From Bacillus timonensis (GTDB lineage: Bacteria; Bacillota; Bacilli; Bacillales; Bacillaceae_L): a stretch of 64,000 nt of DNA. The notes under the pieces were generated by a model. The model searched no databases and was not told where the DNA came from. It worked only from the letters and a program-made list of their open reading frames with translations. Positions 17,286-25,893 of the stretch are shown here, in pieces. The DNA lies in NCBI RefSeq assembly GCF_000285535.1, contig NZ_HE610986.1, positions 37,660 to 101,659 on the forward strand, given 5' to 3'. How positions within the stretch are numbered: the stretch's first letter is position 1; the number at the start of each line of letters is the position of its first letter. Position numbers and translations under genes: made by a program.

Positions 17286-17562
17286 TTTCAATACCTCCAT
17301 CCTTGTATTTTCAAAACCTCTATTCACTGTAACCAAACTTTTCTGTTAAATCAAGACCATTGACTTACTGTAAGCGTAACCATGTGAAACTTTTTTAACG
17401 TTGGCGTATTTGCACCCATATTTTTTGGAACTTGCTCGAATTTCCTCTTAAAAATCTGAGGAATCGGCATGGATTTTTCCCTTTATTTTGTCGCGGTAAA
17501 AATAAAGAAAAAGACCCATACCGGTAGTATGAGCCTTTTTCATGGATTATAAGAATCTTTTT
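17286..17562. other. intergenic region between pgi and the yugJ gene
   Basis: No gene seen. A weak hairpin around 17512-17535 (GACCCATAC with GTATGAGCC, two mismatches) may end the upstream dehydrogenase transcript. Confidence 0.35.
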
Positions 17563-18726
17563 TTATAAAGATGCTTTTAGAATTTCAAGTGAATCTTGTT
17601 TATTGAGTACTTTGAAACGGCCAAATTCACCGTATGCAATGGTTTTTTCAGCCATAAGTTCAAGGTTTTCTTCACCAATGCCGTAATCTGCTAATCGTGA
17701 TGGAGCACCAATGCTGTTCCAGAACTCTCGAAGCTTCTCGATTCCTTCGAGAGCAACTTCTCGATCGGTTTTCCCTTCTGTATTAACATTAAACACACGA
17801 ACAGCCATTTGCTTGAAGCGGTCTACATTTTCATCCAAGACATGCTTCATCCAATTTGGGAATAGAATGGCAAGTCCGCCACCATGCGGGATATCGTATA
17901 CAGCTGACACCGCATGTTCAATATTATGGGTAGCCCAGTCTCCATTAAATCCCATGTTCAACATTTTATTTAAGGCAAGCGTTCCATTAAGCATAATGGT
18001 TGCGCGATAATCATAGTTTTCAAGGTCATTAATTAGTTTTGGAGCTGTTTCAATTACCGTACGTAGGACAGATTCACACCACTGGTCTTGGGTTAACGTG
18101 TTTGGTTCATGATGGAAATAGTGTTCAAACACATGTGACATCATATCAACCATACCATATACAGTTTGGTCTTTTGGTAAGGTGAATGTATTCACTGGAT
18201 CAAGAATTGAGAATTTAGGAAATACTGCTGGACTTCCCCATCCGTATTTTTCATTTGTTTCCCAGTTTGTAATAACTGATCCAGAATTCATTTCTGAACC
18301 AGTTGCTGCAATTGTTAACACTGTTCCCAAAGGTAGAGCGTCTGTAGCCACTGCTTTTCGAGTCATGAAATCCCAGACATCGCCATCGTATTTTGCTCCG
18401 GCGGCAATTGCTTTCGTACAGTCGATGACACTTCCACCACCAACTGCAAGTAAAAACTCAATTCCTTCCTTACGGCAAATTTCGATTCCTTTACGAACCG
18501 TAGATAATCGTGGATTCGGTTCTACCCCAGATAGCTCATGAACTTCCGCACCCATTTCACTTAGTAGGGCGATTACCTGGTCATACAGACCATTTCTTTT
18601 TATACTTCCACCACCATACACAAGCAATACCTTTTTTCCATATTGCGGTATTTCGTTTTTCAGTTCTTGGACTTGCCCTTTACCAAAGATTAGTTTTGTC
18701 GGGTTAAAATATGTAAAGTTTTCCAT
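17563..18726 (-). CDS. yugJ: iron-containing NADH-dependent alcohol (butanol) dehydrogenase, YugJ/YugK type
   Basis: 387 residues, equal in length to B. subtilis YugJ. The N-terminal half has [14 protein letters not shown] and [18 protein letters not shown], typical of the iron-ADH dinucleotide site. The C-terminal half has metal-binding histidines in [13 protein letters not shown] and [25 protein letters not shown]. It probably reduces aldehydes or ketones with NADH; the physiological substrate is unknown. The ATG at 18726 follows AGGAGGCG. The gene stands alone in the yug neighbourhood. Confidence 0.9.
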   Translation of the reverse strand: MENFTYFNPTKLIFGKGQVQELKNEIPQYGKKVLLVYGGGSIKRNGLYDQVIALLSEMGAEVHELSGVEPNPRLSTVRKGIEICRKEGIEFLLAVGGGSVIDCTKAIAAGAKYDGDVWDFMTRKAVATDALPLGTVLTIAATGSEMNSGSVITNWETNEKYGWGSPAVFPKFSILDPVNTFTLPKDQTVYGMVDMMSHVFEHYFHHEPNTLTQDQWCESVLRTVIETAPKLINDLENYDYRATIMLNGTLALNKMLNMGFNGDWATHNIEHAVSAVYDIPHGGGLAILFPNWMKHVLDENVDRFKQMAVRVFNVNTEGKTDREVALEGIEKLREFWNSIGAPSRLADYGIGEENLELMAEKTIAYGEFGRFKVLNKQDSLEILKASL

Positions 18727-18906
18727 TAAAATCGCCTCCTAGAAAAAATTATGGCAATGTTATTACTCGTTGTAAAGTCGTTTGCTTTTTACCTTTATTA
18801 AGCAGAAGTTCACTACGCCCAATGCGCATTTTAATATCCCCTGTTTTTTCCCCATACATGCAAAAAAAGAGGCAATTTTCAGTAATCGCCTCTTTCTTCA
18901 TTATTC

Positions 18907-19293
18907 TTAGTTAAAATTAGATTGTTCAATCCACTCTTCAAGCTTATCCTTTAAAGTATTGAATCCTTGTGGTGATTCAGAATTAGCTTGTTGTGCTTGC
19001 GCTGGACGTTTTTTTGGTTTAGCTGATCGCTGTGCTGGCTTTTCTGGCGCTTCCTGAGTTGCACGAATGGAAAGGCCAATTTTGCCAGCTTCTTCATCAA
19101 TTGATAAAATCTTTACTTCTACTTCATCGCCAACCTTCACATGCTCGTTAATATCTTTAACAAAGCCATGAGTTACTTCTGAAATATGAACTAAACCTTG
19201 TGTATTTTCGTCTAAAGCAACAAATGCTCCATAAGGTTGTACTCCGGTAACTTTACCTTTAACAACACTTCCTACTTCAAATTTTTCTGCCAT
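18907..19293 (-). CDS. yugI: S1-domain RNA-binding protein (general stress protein 13, YugI)
   Basis: 128 residues. An S1 domain spans about residues 5-75 (GSVVKGKVTGVQPYGAFVAL, then GLVHISEV and KVGDEVEVKILSID). A basic, Pro/Ala-rich tail and a short C-terminal helix (LEEWIEQSNFN) follow. It is expected to bind RNA or ribosomes. Start 19293 (MAEKF) has AGGAG nine bases upstream; a TTG three codons earlier is less likely. Same place as B. subtilis yugI. Confidence 0.9.
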   Translation of the reverse strand: MAEKFEVGSVVKGKVTGVQPYGAFVALDENTQGLVHISEVTHGFVKDINEHVKVGDEVEVKILSIDEEAGKIGLSIRATQEAPEKPAQRSAKPKKRPAQAQQANSESPQGFNTLKDKLEEWIEQSNFN

Positions 19294-19543
19294 AATACCC
19301 AACTCCTAAAACTTTAGTTTATTCATCTTTTATATACGCAATAAATAATTATAACACAAAATATCCAGATATTCAAAAGGGAACTAAATCGCATTTATTA
19401 GAATTACCATAACTCATCGAAATTATGAAGAGGTAATAATTATCAAAAGTGAGGATTAAAGCGGTTTAAAGTCCTGTTTAAAAAAGGAGAGTAGTGGGTA
19501 AACTAGTTTCAAAGGCTTTCTAGTATTCCCCCTTTTGTATGTA

Positions 19544-19577
19544 GGACAAAACCAAAATAGGTTTTGTCCATTTTTTT
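19544..19577 (+). terminator. plus-strand terminator with no plus-strand gene before it
   Basis: GGACAAAACC and GGTTTTGTCC pair perfectly around AAAATA and are followed by A then seven T residues on the plus strand. Both flanking genes are on the minus strand, and on that strand the stem is not followed by T residues. It is therefore unlikely to be the alaT terminator. A short plus-strand RNA is possible. Confidence 0.5.
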
Positions 19578-19582
19578 GCAGC

Positions 19583-20752
19583 TTAAACGAGATTATTATT
19601 TTTCAGAAACCTTCCCATTCGTTTTACTGCTTCCTGCAATTGTTCTAATGATGATGCATAGGAGCAACGGATAAATCCTTCTCCACTTTCACCAAAAACA
19701 TTCCCTGGTACAACTGCTACTTTTTCTTCCATTAATAAACGGTGAGCAAATTCCTCAGACGATAGACCCGTTTCTTTAATAGACGGAAAAGCATAAAAAG
19801 CCCCACCTGGCACATGGCAGGATAGACCAATCTCTAGTAAAGAAGATACAAAAAAGTTTCTACGCTGACGATAGCTTTTTCTCATATATTCAACATCAGA
19901 AAATCCATTTCGAAGAGCCTCAATTGCTCCATACTGAGCCATAGTTGAAGCACACATCATCGTATATTGATGAATTTTTAACATAGCTTCAGAAATTTCT
20001 TTTGGAGCAGCTGAATATCCTAACCTCCATCCGGTCATTGCAAACCCTTTTGAAAATCCTGAAACTAGGATTGTCCGTCCAAACATTCCTGGTAGGCTTG
20101 AAAAGCTCGTATACTTGCCTTCATAGGAAAGCTCCGCATAAATTTCATCTGAAATTACTAATAAATCATGTTTTTCCACGATTTTCGCAATTGCTTCAAG
20201 TTCTTCCTTATTAAGCATCGTACCTGTTGGGTTATTTGGAGAACAAATAATGATTGCTTTTGTACGATCAGTTACCACCTTTTCAATTTCTTCAGGCTGT
20301 AGCTTGAATTCATTTTCAGGCTTTGTATGGACAGGTATCGGAATTCCACCTGCTAATGAAACGATTGGACTATAGGCAACGAAGGTTGGTTCCACAATAA
20401 TTACTTCATCACCTGGGTCAACAATTGCTCGTATTGCCAAATCAATTGCCTGGCTTCCACCAACGGTTACAATGATCTCTTTTTCAGGCGAATATTCCAC
20501 ATCAAAAGAATGATGTAGATATGCCGAGATTTCCTGTCTTAATTCAAGTAGTCCTGCATTTCCAGTGTAAGATGTAATTCCTGCTTCAATCGATTGAATA
20601 CTTGCTTCTCTAATTGACCAAGGTGTTACAAAGTCAGGTTCACCTACACCAAGCGAAATGACCCCTTCCATCGTTACCGCTAAGTCGAAGAACCTGCGGA
20701 TTCCAGACGGCTTTAGTTCTTGTACTTTTTTAGAAAGGTATTGGCATGTCAT
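19583..20752 (-). CDS. alaT: alanine transaminase, PLP-dependent (AlaT)
   Basis: 389 residues, class I/II aminotransferase. Landmarks are SLGVGEPDFVTPW, the NPTGTMLNKEE segment, DEIYAEL and the PLP lysine in SGFSKGFAMTGWRLGY. It sits directly behind alaR: its ATG overlaps the alaR stop as ATGA, indicating translational coupling. In B. subtilis the alaR-alaT pair makes alanine from pyruvate. Substrate choice is inferred from the pairing and sequence style. Confidence 0.9.
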   Translation of the reverse strand: MTCQYLSKKVQELKPSGIRRFFDLAVTMEGVISLGVGEPDFVTPWSIREASIQSIEAGITSYTGNAGLLELRQEISAYLHHSFDVEYSPEKEIIVTVGGSQAIDLAIRAIVDPGDEVIIVEPTFVAYSPIVSLAGGIPIPVHTKPENEFKLQPEEIEKVVTDRTKAIIICSPNNPTGTMLNKEELEAIAKIVEKHDLLVISDEIYAELSYEGKYTSFSSLPGMFGRTILVSGFSKGFAMTGWRLGYSAAPKEISEAMLKIHQYTMMCASTMAQYGAIEALRNGFSDVEYMRKSYRQRRNFFVSSLLEIGLSCHVPGGAFYAFPSIKETGLSSEEFAHRLLMEEKVAVVPGNVFGESGEGFIRCSYASSLEQLQEAVKRMGRFLKNNNLV

Positions 20753-21249
20753 GGTGTCACCACAATCCGTTTATCATCTTCGCCTTGGTCAAAAATGGTC
20801 CCATCATGCTTATATTTTTTTAAAATAAAATGAGTTGTAGTTGATAACACAGAATCAAGTGTTGAAAGCTTTTCGGATACAAAGGAACCAACTTCTGACA
20901 TTGTCTTTCCTTCGATAACAACTGATAAGTCATATGCACCAGACATTAAATAAACTGATTTTACTTCTTTAAAATGATAGATACGCTTGGCAATTTCATC
21001 AAAGCCCACACCTTTTTTCGGGGTTACCTTGACATCTATCATAGCAGTTACACCTTCGTGACCTGCTACTTTCTTCCAGTCAACGATTGTGTTATATTCT
21101 ACAATAATCTTTAGTTCTTCAAGTTTACGAATAATACTATCGACTTCATCGACATTTTTTCCAACTAATTTTGCGATTGTTTCTACAGGAAGTCTTCCAT
21201 TATTTTCAATAATCTCAAGAATTTCAATTTCATTTTCCTGTAACTGCAT
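20749..21249 (-). CDS. alaR: Lrp/AsnC-family regulator (AlaR)
   Basis: 166 residues. An N-terminal winged helix (EIEILEIIENNGRLPVETIAKLVG) is followed by the Lrp ligand-binding domain (GVGFDEIAKRIYHFKEVKSVYLMSGAYDLSVVIEG). The ATG at 21249 has AGGGGTG eight bases upstream; the GTG nine bases before it overlaps that site. It heads a two-gene unit with alaT, overlapping by four bases, and probably activates it in response to alanine status. Confidence 0.9.
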   Translation of the reverse strand: MQLQENEIEILEIIENNGRLPVETIAKLVGKNVDEVDSIIRKLEELKIIVEYNTIVDWKKVAGHEGVTAMIDVKVTPKKGVGFDEIAKRIYHFKEVKSVYLMSGAYDLSVVIEGKTMSEVGSFVSEKLSTLDSVLSTTTHFILKKYKHDGTIFDQGEDDKRIVVTP

Positions 21250-21416
21250 AAAGGTCACCCCTAGTATTTTTTGAAATGAATTTTGTCACTTATTATATCA
21301 GATAAATGAACAGTATATTGAAAAATTTTTTATTGTTTCAATACTTAATGAGTGTTTCTTCTCTATTTGGAAAAAATAGGGATAAGTCTATCACATAGGA
21401 TGTGGATTTTTTACAG

Positions 21417-22220
21417 ATGGATACAATACAAATAAAGGGAATTAACCTACATTACGAGTTATACCAACACAATGAAGAGAAGCCTGTTTTAGTATTACTT
21501 CACGGCTTCTTATCTTCTTCATTTAGCTTTCGAAGACTAATACCATTTTTAAAAGAAGATTATACAATCCTATCAGTTGACCTCCCACCATTTGGGAAGA
21601 GTGAAAAATCAACAAAATTCATATATTCTTATTCAAATATAGCATTTGTAATAAGTGATTTAATTCGTTCTTTTCAATTTTCGAAAATCAATCTGGTTGG
21701 ACATTCAATGGGAGGTCAAATTTGTTTATACATTGCCAAACAGAATCCAGACTTGGTTAATAAATTGGTTTTATTATGCAGTTCAGGGTATTTAAAAAGA
21801 ATGCCGAAACATTTAATCTACTCTTCCTATCTTCCCTATTTTCATTTCATTGTGAAGAGAAAGCTAGCAAAGCAAGGTGTACTACATAATTTACGAAATG
21901 TCGTTCACAATCATGACCTAATCGACCAAGAAATGATTGATGGATACACAGGGCCTTTCTTAAATAATCGTATTTTTATGGGCTTAACAAGGATGATACG
22001 TCATCGCGAGGGTGACTTACCATCTGAGGAATTGAAAAGAATCAAACATCCTATTCTGTTAGTCTGGGGTGAAAAAGATCGGGTTGTTCCAATTTCCATA
22101 GGTAAAAAGCTGCACGAGGACTTACCTAATTCAACTTTTGTTTCGATGAAGAATACCGGTCATTTAGTACCTGAAGAATGTCCGGAGAAAGTGTACAAGT
22201 ATATTTCGGAGTTTATATAG
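21417..22220 (+). CDS. yugF: alpha/beta hydrolase YugF
   Basis: About 267 residues. Typical hydrolase features are the oxyanion turn LLHGFLSSSFSF, the nucleophile elbow GHSMGGQ and a final VWGEKDRVVP with the acid, then the catalytic histidine in NTGHLVPEE. The reaction and substrate are unknown. ATG 21417 is used here; a GTG at 21402 is an alternative, and neither has a perfect ribosome binding site. It lies divergent from alaR, as in B. subtilis. Confidence 0.87.
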   Translation: MDTIQIKGINLHYELYQHNEEKPVLVLLHGFLSSSFSFRRLIPFLKEDYTILSVDLPPFGKSEKSTKFIYSYSNIAFVISDLIRSFQFSKINLVGHSMGGQICLYIAKQNPDLVNKLVLLCSSGYLKRMPKHLIYSSYLPYFHFIVKRKLAKQGVLHNLRNVVHNHDLIDQEMIDGYTGPFLNNRIFMGLTRMIRHREGDLPSEELKRIKHPILLVWGEKDRVVPISIGKKLHEDLPNSTFVSMKNTGHLVPEECPEKVYKYISEFI

Positions 22221-22248
22221 CTAGAAAGAACTATTGGTAACTGAATCA

Positions 22249-22360
22249 TTCAGACTAGTTGAGGGGTTTTTGTGTGGGTCTTGTAAAAATTCAGGACTCA
22301 CTTGAGGCGTTTTGTGAGGTTTCTGTCAGAGTCGGCTCGTTTGTTGGGGTTTTCCGTTTT
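22249..22360 (+). repeat. three degenerate direct repeats after yugF
   Basis: Similar G/T-rich units start near 22249, 22290 and 22326 (TCAG-ACT, then TTGAGG, then GTTTTTGTG-type core). They are spaced about 41 and 36 bp apart. There is no coding potential. Confidence 0.35.
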
Positions 22361-22390
22361 AGACTGTACCTTTACAGAGCATGCGCGAAA

Positions 22391-22416
22391 AAAAAGATGG
22401 GTCGCCCCATCTTTTT
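22391..22416. terminator. bidirectional terminator between yugF and yugE
   Basis: AAAAAGATGGG and CCCATCTTTTT arms around a short loop, touching the yugE stop codon. Confidence 0.8.
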
Positions 22417-22675
22417 AAAGTTCACATGTTGCATTATTTATTATGGTAATAAGTTTTTGCGCCATGTTCTCACATTCTTTTAGTGGGATGATTTCCTCGA
22501 AGGAGAATTCAAAAATGGACTGTATTTTTCTTGCTAGTTTAGCTGGGTCATCAAATTGATGGGCTGCCTCCAAGACATCTACCGCTTCGGTTTCATAAGA
22601 TCCAGCACCATAACCAAGTGGATCCCATTCTTGAAGCGTAATCATAATTTGTAAATTAGCTTGTTGATTTTCCAT
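22415..22675 (-). CDS. yugE: YugE, DUF1871 family
   Basis: 86 residues, the same length as B. subtilis YugE. It shows the DUF1871 pattern: EWDPLGYGAGSYETEAVDVL, then a helix with DDPAKLARKIQSIFEFSFEEIIPL. It is small, acidic and cytoplasmic. Function is unknown. It is followed upstream by a small membrane protein gene 15 bp away, so the two may be co-transcribed. Confidence 0.85.
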   Translation of the reverse strand: MENQQANLQIMITLQEWDPLGYGAGSYETEAVDVLEAAHQFDDPAKLARKIQSIFEFSFEEIIPLKECENMAQKLITIINNATCEL

Positions 22676-22690
22676 TCAATCACCTAATCA

Positions 22691-22900
22691 TTACTTCGTT
22701 AAATTGTTCTTTTCTTGTTTTAAAAGTTGCTTTTCAAGCTCCTCAGCTTTCGCTTGCTCTTTTTTCGAATGCTTGATAAATAAGCGGAACACGATAAACG
22801 CAACAATTAAGAAAATGATAGTAGTTATTCCAGCTGGAATGTATTCAGATTTATCTTCAGGAAAATATAGAAACAGGTTTAACACTTGTAAAAGCAGCAT
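22691..22900 (-). CDS. small single-pass membrane protein with charged cytoplasmic tail
   Basis: 69 residues. A hydrophobic segment (GITTIIFLIVAFIVFRLFI) is followed by a Lys/Glu-rich helical tail of about 26 residues. The start ATG at 22900 has GGTG nine bases upstream. It precedes yugE by 15 bp on the same strand. I do not recognise a family name. Confidence 0.6.
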   Translation of the reverse strand: MLLLQVLNLFLYFPEDKSEYIPAGITTIIFLIVAFIVFRLFIKHSKKEQAKAEELEKQLLKQEKNNLTK

Positions 22901-23039
22901 TCCTACACACCTTTCAACCGTTAATGATTACCTGTACCATTATAACACAAAGCTTATGACGTGTTATAGATGCCTGTTCGATTGTCGTCGGTTATAATGG
23001 AATGAGTTGAAATAAGAGAAACCAAAAGGAGTGTTTGAA

Positions 23040-23423
23040 GTGTCTGATGAATTCAAAGTGGGTGACATTGTAACAGGGATTTATAAAACAGGAAAATATA
23101 TTGGAGAAATTACCGCAATCAAACCTGATCATTATCTTGTAAAAGTAAAGGCTGTTTTAAGACATCCCATGCAAGGAGATATACATTCTCCCAAGGATGC
23201 AAATGTGCCGTTTTTCCAAGAGCGAAGAGCGCTTGCTTTTAATGAGCAGACAAATGTTCCGAAAAAGATGGTCCGCGCATTTCATGATGAGGTACCAGAG
23301 TATAAAGCTTCTTTAAAAGAAGCTGTAGAGAAAACAAAAAATGAATTAGAAGCGGAAGGAACAGAGTGGGCTCACCGTAGTCTCGAAAACATGAAAGTGT
23401 TGGAAAAGGATTATTTTAAATAA
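23040..23423 (+). CDS. kapB: KapB, kinase-associated protein B
   Basis: About 127 residues from GTG 23040, placed nine bases after AAAAGGA; the earlier GTG at 23031 touches the site. The sequence starts with FKVGDIVTGIYKTGKYIGEI and carries VKAVLRHPMQGDIHSP, matching KapB. In B. subtilis KapB is needed for KinB to feed the sporulation phosphorelay. Here kinB is not next to it: the genes before it are yugE and a small membrane protein. Confidence 0.87.
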   Translation: MSDEFKVGDIVTGIYKTGKYIGEITAIKPDHYLVKVKAVLRHPMQGDIHSPKDANVPFFQERRALAFNEQTNVPKKMVRAFHDEVPEYKASLKEAVEKTKNELEAEGTEWAHRSLENMKVLEKDYFK

Positions 23424-23439
23424 ACCTTATTCTCAAATT

Positions 23440-23550
23440 TTGGCTAATAGCCATAAAAATTATTTATTGGCTATAAATTGATTTTATTGGCCGTATTTTC
23501 TCGGTATCATTCATAACTCATAATTATTGGCCATAAGCCACTTTAAAGCT
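23440..23550 (+). repeat. repeated TTGGCYAT-type motifs downstream of kapB
   Basis: The spacer contains several near-copies of ATTGGCYATA and its complement TAGCCATA, giving weak pairing possibilities. There is no coding potential. The meaning is unclear. Confidence 0.3.
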
Positions 23551-23553
23551 TAA

Positions 23554-23588
23554 AAAACCTACGGAAGTTGTCGTTCCGTAGGTTTTTC
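23554..23588. terminator. bidirectional terminator between kapB and the LysM gene
   Basis: AAAACCTACGGAA and TTCCGTAGGTTTTT arms form a long stem with T residues on both strands. Confidence 0.8.
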
Positions 23589-23591
23589 CTG

Positions 23592-24911
23592 TTAATAAAC
23601 TCGCTTTGCTCCTACATAGTACTTAGACCAATAAGAATTATCCATAGAAACAACAGCAATTCCTTTTGAGGATGTAGCCGAGATAAAATTGTTATTGCCT
23701 ACATAAAAACCAACATGTGATATACGGCCAGTATCATTCACCGCAAAAAACACAAGGTCACCTGGCTGTAAATTTGCTTTCGAAACGGCTGTCCCCATTG
23801 AATAATAACCCGCTGATGTGTTTCTAGAGATGTCAATTCCGTGTCTTGCATGCATGAAGGAAACGAACCCCGAACAATCAAATCCAGCAGTTGTTGTTCC
23901 TCCCCACAAGTAGGGAATTCCGACAAAGTTATACGAGTCACTCACTAAATCTTGAAGGACCTGTTCTCGTTTTTGCACATCTGATTCTGGTTGAGCATTT
24001 CCACTAACTTTTAAGACTTGTCCAACTGAAAGGGTGTTGCTTGTAAGATTATTTGCATTTTTAAGGTCAGTAACACTCATGTTATAAGTTCGAGCAATTC
24101 CATATAATGTATCTCCAGCTTTTACTGTATAAGTTGCACTAGCTACATTTTGCTGTGGGGTTGACGGTGTGCTTCCAAGCTTTAATGTTTGACCAACATA
24201 TAACATTGATGAGGTCAAGTTATTATTTTTCATGATTTGGTCAACTGTTGTATTGGCTCGCTGGGCTATCGAATATAAAGAATCGCCAGCTTGAACCGTA
24301 TAGGTTTGGTCTTGAATTTGACTTGATTGCGGTGCAGAACCAATCACCTGTAAGGTTTGCCCTACTTGAATGGTGTTTGAAGTAAGATTATTTAATTGCT
24401 TTAATTGATCAACACTCATGTTATATGAGTTGGCAATGGAATAGAGGGTGTCACCACGGGTTACCGTATACGTCGCGGTTGTCTGTGGAGGAGGCGCCTC
24501 ACTTATCACGAGTGTTTGGCCAGGGTAGATCATATCACCGGTTAAATGGTTAAGTTGTTTTAACTGAGACACGGTTAGATTATATTGTTTTGCGATTCCA
24601 TAAAGCGTGTCTCCATTTGCAACTGTATGTGTTGCTACAGATTGGGTACTCTCGGTGCTTGCAGCTTTTACTGAGGAATGGTGTCCTCCCACTAAAGAGA
24701 CTGTAGCGATTACCATCGTCCCCATTACAACTTTTACGAGATTTGGATTTAGGTTTGGAACTTTTTCTTTTAGATACACTCGAATACTTTCGTTAAAATG
24801 AAGTTTTTTCCCTTGCTCTTGTGTAGCAAATTCACTGGAAAACTCCTGTAACCCAGGGTCCATATATAAAGTAACTATTTGAGGATTTTCTATCTTATGG
24901 CCAATAAACAT
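23592..24911 (-). CDS. four-LysM NlpC/P60 cell-wall endopeptidase with unusual N-terminus
   Basis: 439 residues from the ATG at 24911 behind AAGGAGGG. Residues 1-58 are charged and lack signal-peptide character; a hydrophobic stretch at about 60-77 follows, with a possible cleavage at VKA. Four LysM modules lie at roughly 95-138, 152-196, 210-253 and 268-311 (each opens YTV-x-GDTLYGIA-like). A C-terminal NlpC/P60 peptidase follows, with catalytic C346 (GFDCSGF) and a histidine in ISHVGFY. It resembles B. subtilis CwlS/LytE architecture. It should bind peptidoglycan and cut stem peptides between D-Glu and the diamino acid. The long pre-membrane segment is the odd part. Confidence 0.85.
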   Translation of the reverse strand: MFIGHKIENPQIVTLYMDPGLQEFSSEFATQEQGKKLHFNESIRVYLKEKVPNLNPNLVKVVMGTMVIATVSLVGGHHSSVKAASTESTQSVATHTVANGDTLYGIAKQYNLTVSQLKQLNHLTGDMIYPGQTLVISEAPPPQTTATYTVTRGDTLYSIANSYNMSVDQLKQLNNLTSNTIQVGQTLQVIGSAPQSSQIQDQTYTVQAGDSLYSIAQRANTTVDQIMKNNNLTSSMLYVGQTLKLGSTPSTPQQNVASATYTVKAGDTLYGIARTYNMSVTDLKNANNLTSNTLSVGQVLKVSGNAQPESDVQKREQVLQDLVSDSYNFVGIPYLWGGTTTAGFDCSGFVSFMHARHGIDISRNTSAGYYSMGTAVSKANLQPGDLVFFAVNDTGRISHVGFYVGNNNFISATSSKGIAVVSMDNSYWSKYYVGAKRVY

Positions 24912-25032
24912 TGAGCATCCCTCCTTTTCCAATTAGGATATCCTATCGGGATGCGATTATTTTTTGATTCACCTGTAAAATGTTTCTTACATAAAAATAA
25001 AAAACCAATTCACTTTTTGAGCGAATTGGTTT

Positions 25033-25656
25033 TTATAATGCGAATTTGTTTAATACTTTTGAAAAATCAACACGATCTCCAATTGTAGTTGGCTCTGGTT
25101 TTGCTAAATAGCGTTTATCATTTTCCACTAACTTGAATATATTAAACGTTGTCAGTGCGTCATCAAGTGCACAGTGGTGTTTACCAGTTCCTTCTTTGCC
25201 ATACTCTTGAACTGCCTTCCAAAGACCTGTCTGATTTTGATCCCCAAAAAAGCGTTTATACTCCATGGACAAGTCTCTTTGCTTTCCTTTGAAAGGAAAC
25301 GGTAATCCGGCTTTTTGAGAATTATGACGCAGGACTTTCATATCCATATTTCCCCATGTAACGATTGTGCTTGATGATAAATTTTCATACCCTGAAAGCT
25401 TACTGATTAACTCATTAAATGTGATTCCACTATCGACTTGTTCTTGAGAAATGTTTAAAAACGATTTGCATCTTTCTGTTAACGTAGGAAATTTTATTGG
25501 TTGCACAAAAGATGAGTATTTTTCAATTATTTTTTGGTTCTTTACAGAAACTAGACCAACTTCGATAATTTCGGGGTAAAATCCTTGTGGGTTTCCTTTT
25601 CCCTCTGGCATTGTAAATTCAAAATCAATGAACAAATATTGATGCTGATTATCCAC
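25033..25656 (-). CDS. kapD: KapD, exonuclease-fold inhibitor of the KinA pathway
   Basis: 207 residues of the DEDDh 3'-5' exonuclease fold: FIDFEFTMPEG (first acidic pair), the STIVTWGNMDMKVL segment and HHCALDDALTTFNI with the closing His/Asp. Length and sequence agree with B. subtilis KapD, which negatively affects the KinA-dependent sporulation signal. All catalytic acids appear present, so nuclease activity is possible. It is divergent from the MFS gene and close to kapB. Confidence 0.88.
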   Translation of the reverse strand: MDNQHQYLFIDFEFTMPEGKGNPQGFYPEIIEVGLVSVKNQKIIEKYSSFVQPIKFPTLTERCKSFLNISQEQVDSGITFNELISKLSGYENLSSSTIVTWGNMDMKVLRHNSQKAGLPFPFKGKQRDLSMEYKRFFGDQNQTGLWKAVQEYGKEGTGKHHCALDDALTTFNIFKLVENDKRYLAKPEPTTIGDRVDFSKVLNKFAL

Positions 25657-25893
25657 TCCTAAACCTCCTTTGTCATATTACTCTATTAAAGTGAAATGCT
25701 GGCCTTTTCCAAAAGCATCAACTTAAAATTTTTGTAAGGACAATCAAAAGGTAAACGAACATCTTTTAAAATATTATAGCACGGTTCTTTGCATTTTTCA
25801 GAATATATTTATAATATATATGCTTTTTACCCTTTAATTAAGCAGGATAATATTCTATAATATTTAGTAAATCGAAATATTCGGATTGAGAAG

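Noticed and set aside
18182-18541. 119-residue plus-strand frame
   Set aside because: Antisense to the well-supported yugJ-type dehydrogenase, with no start signal.
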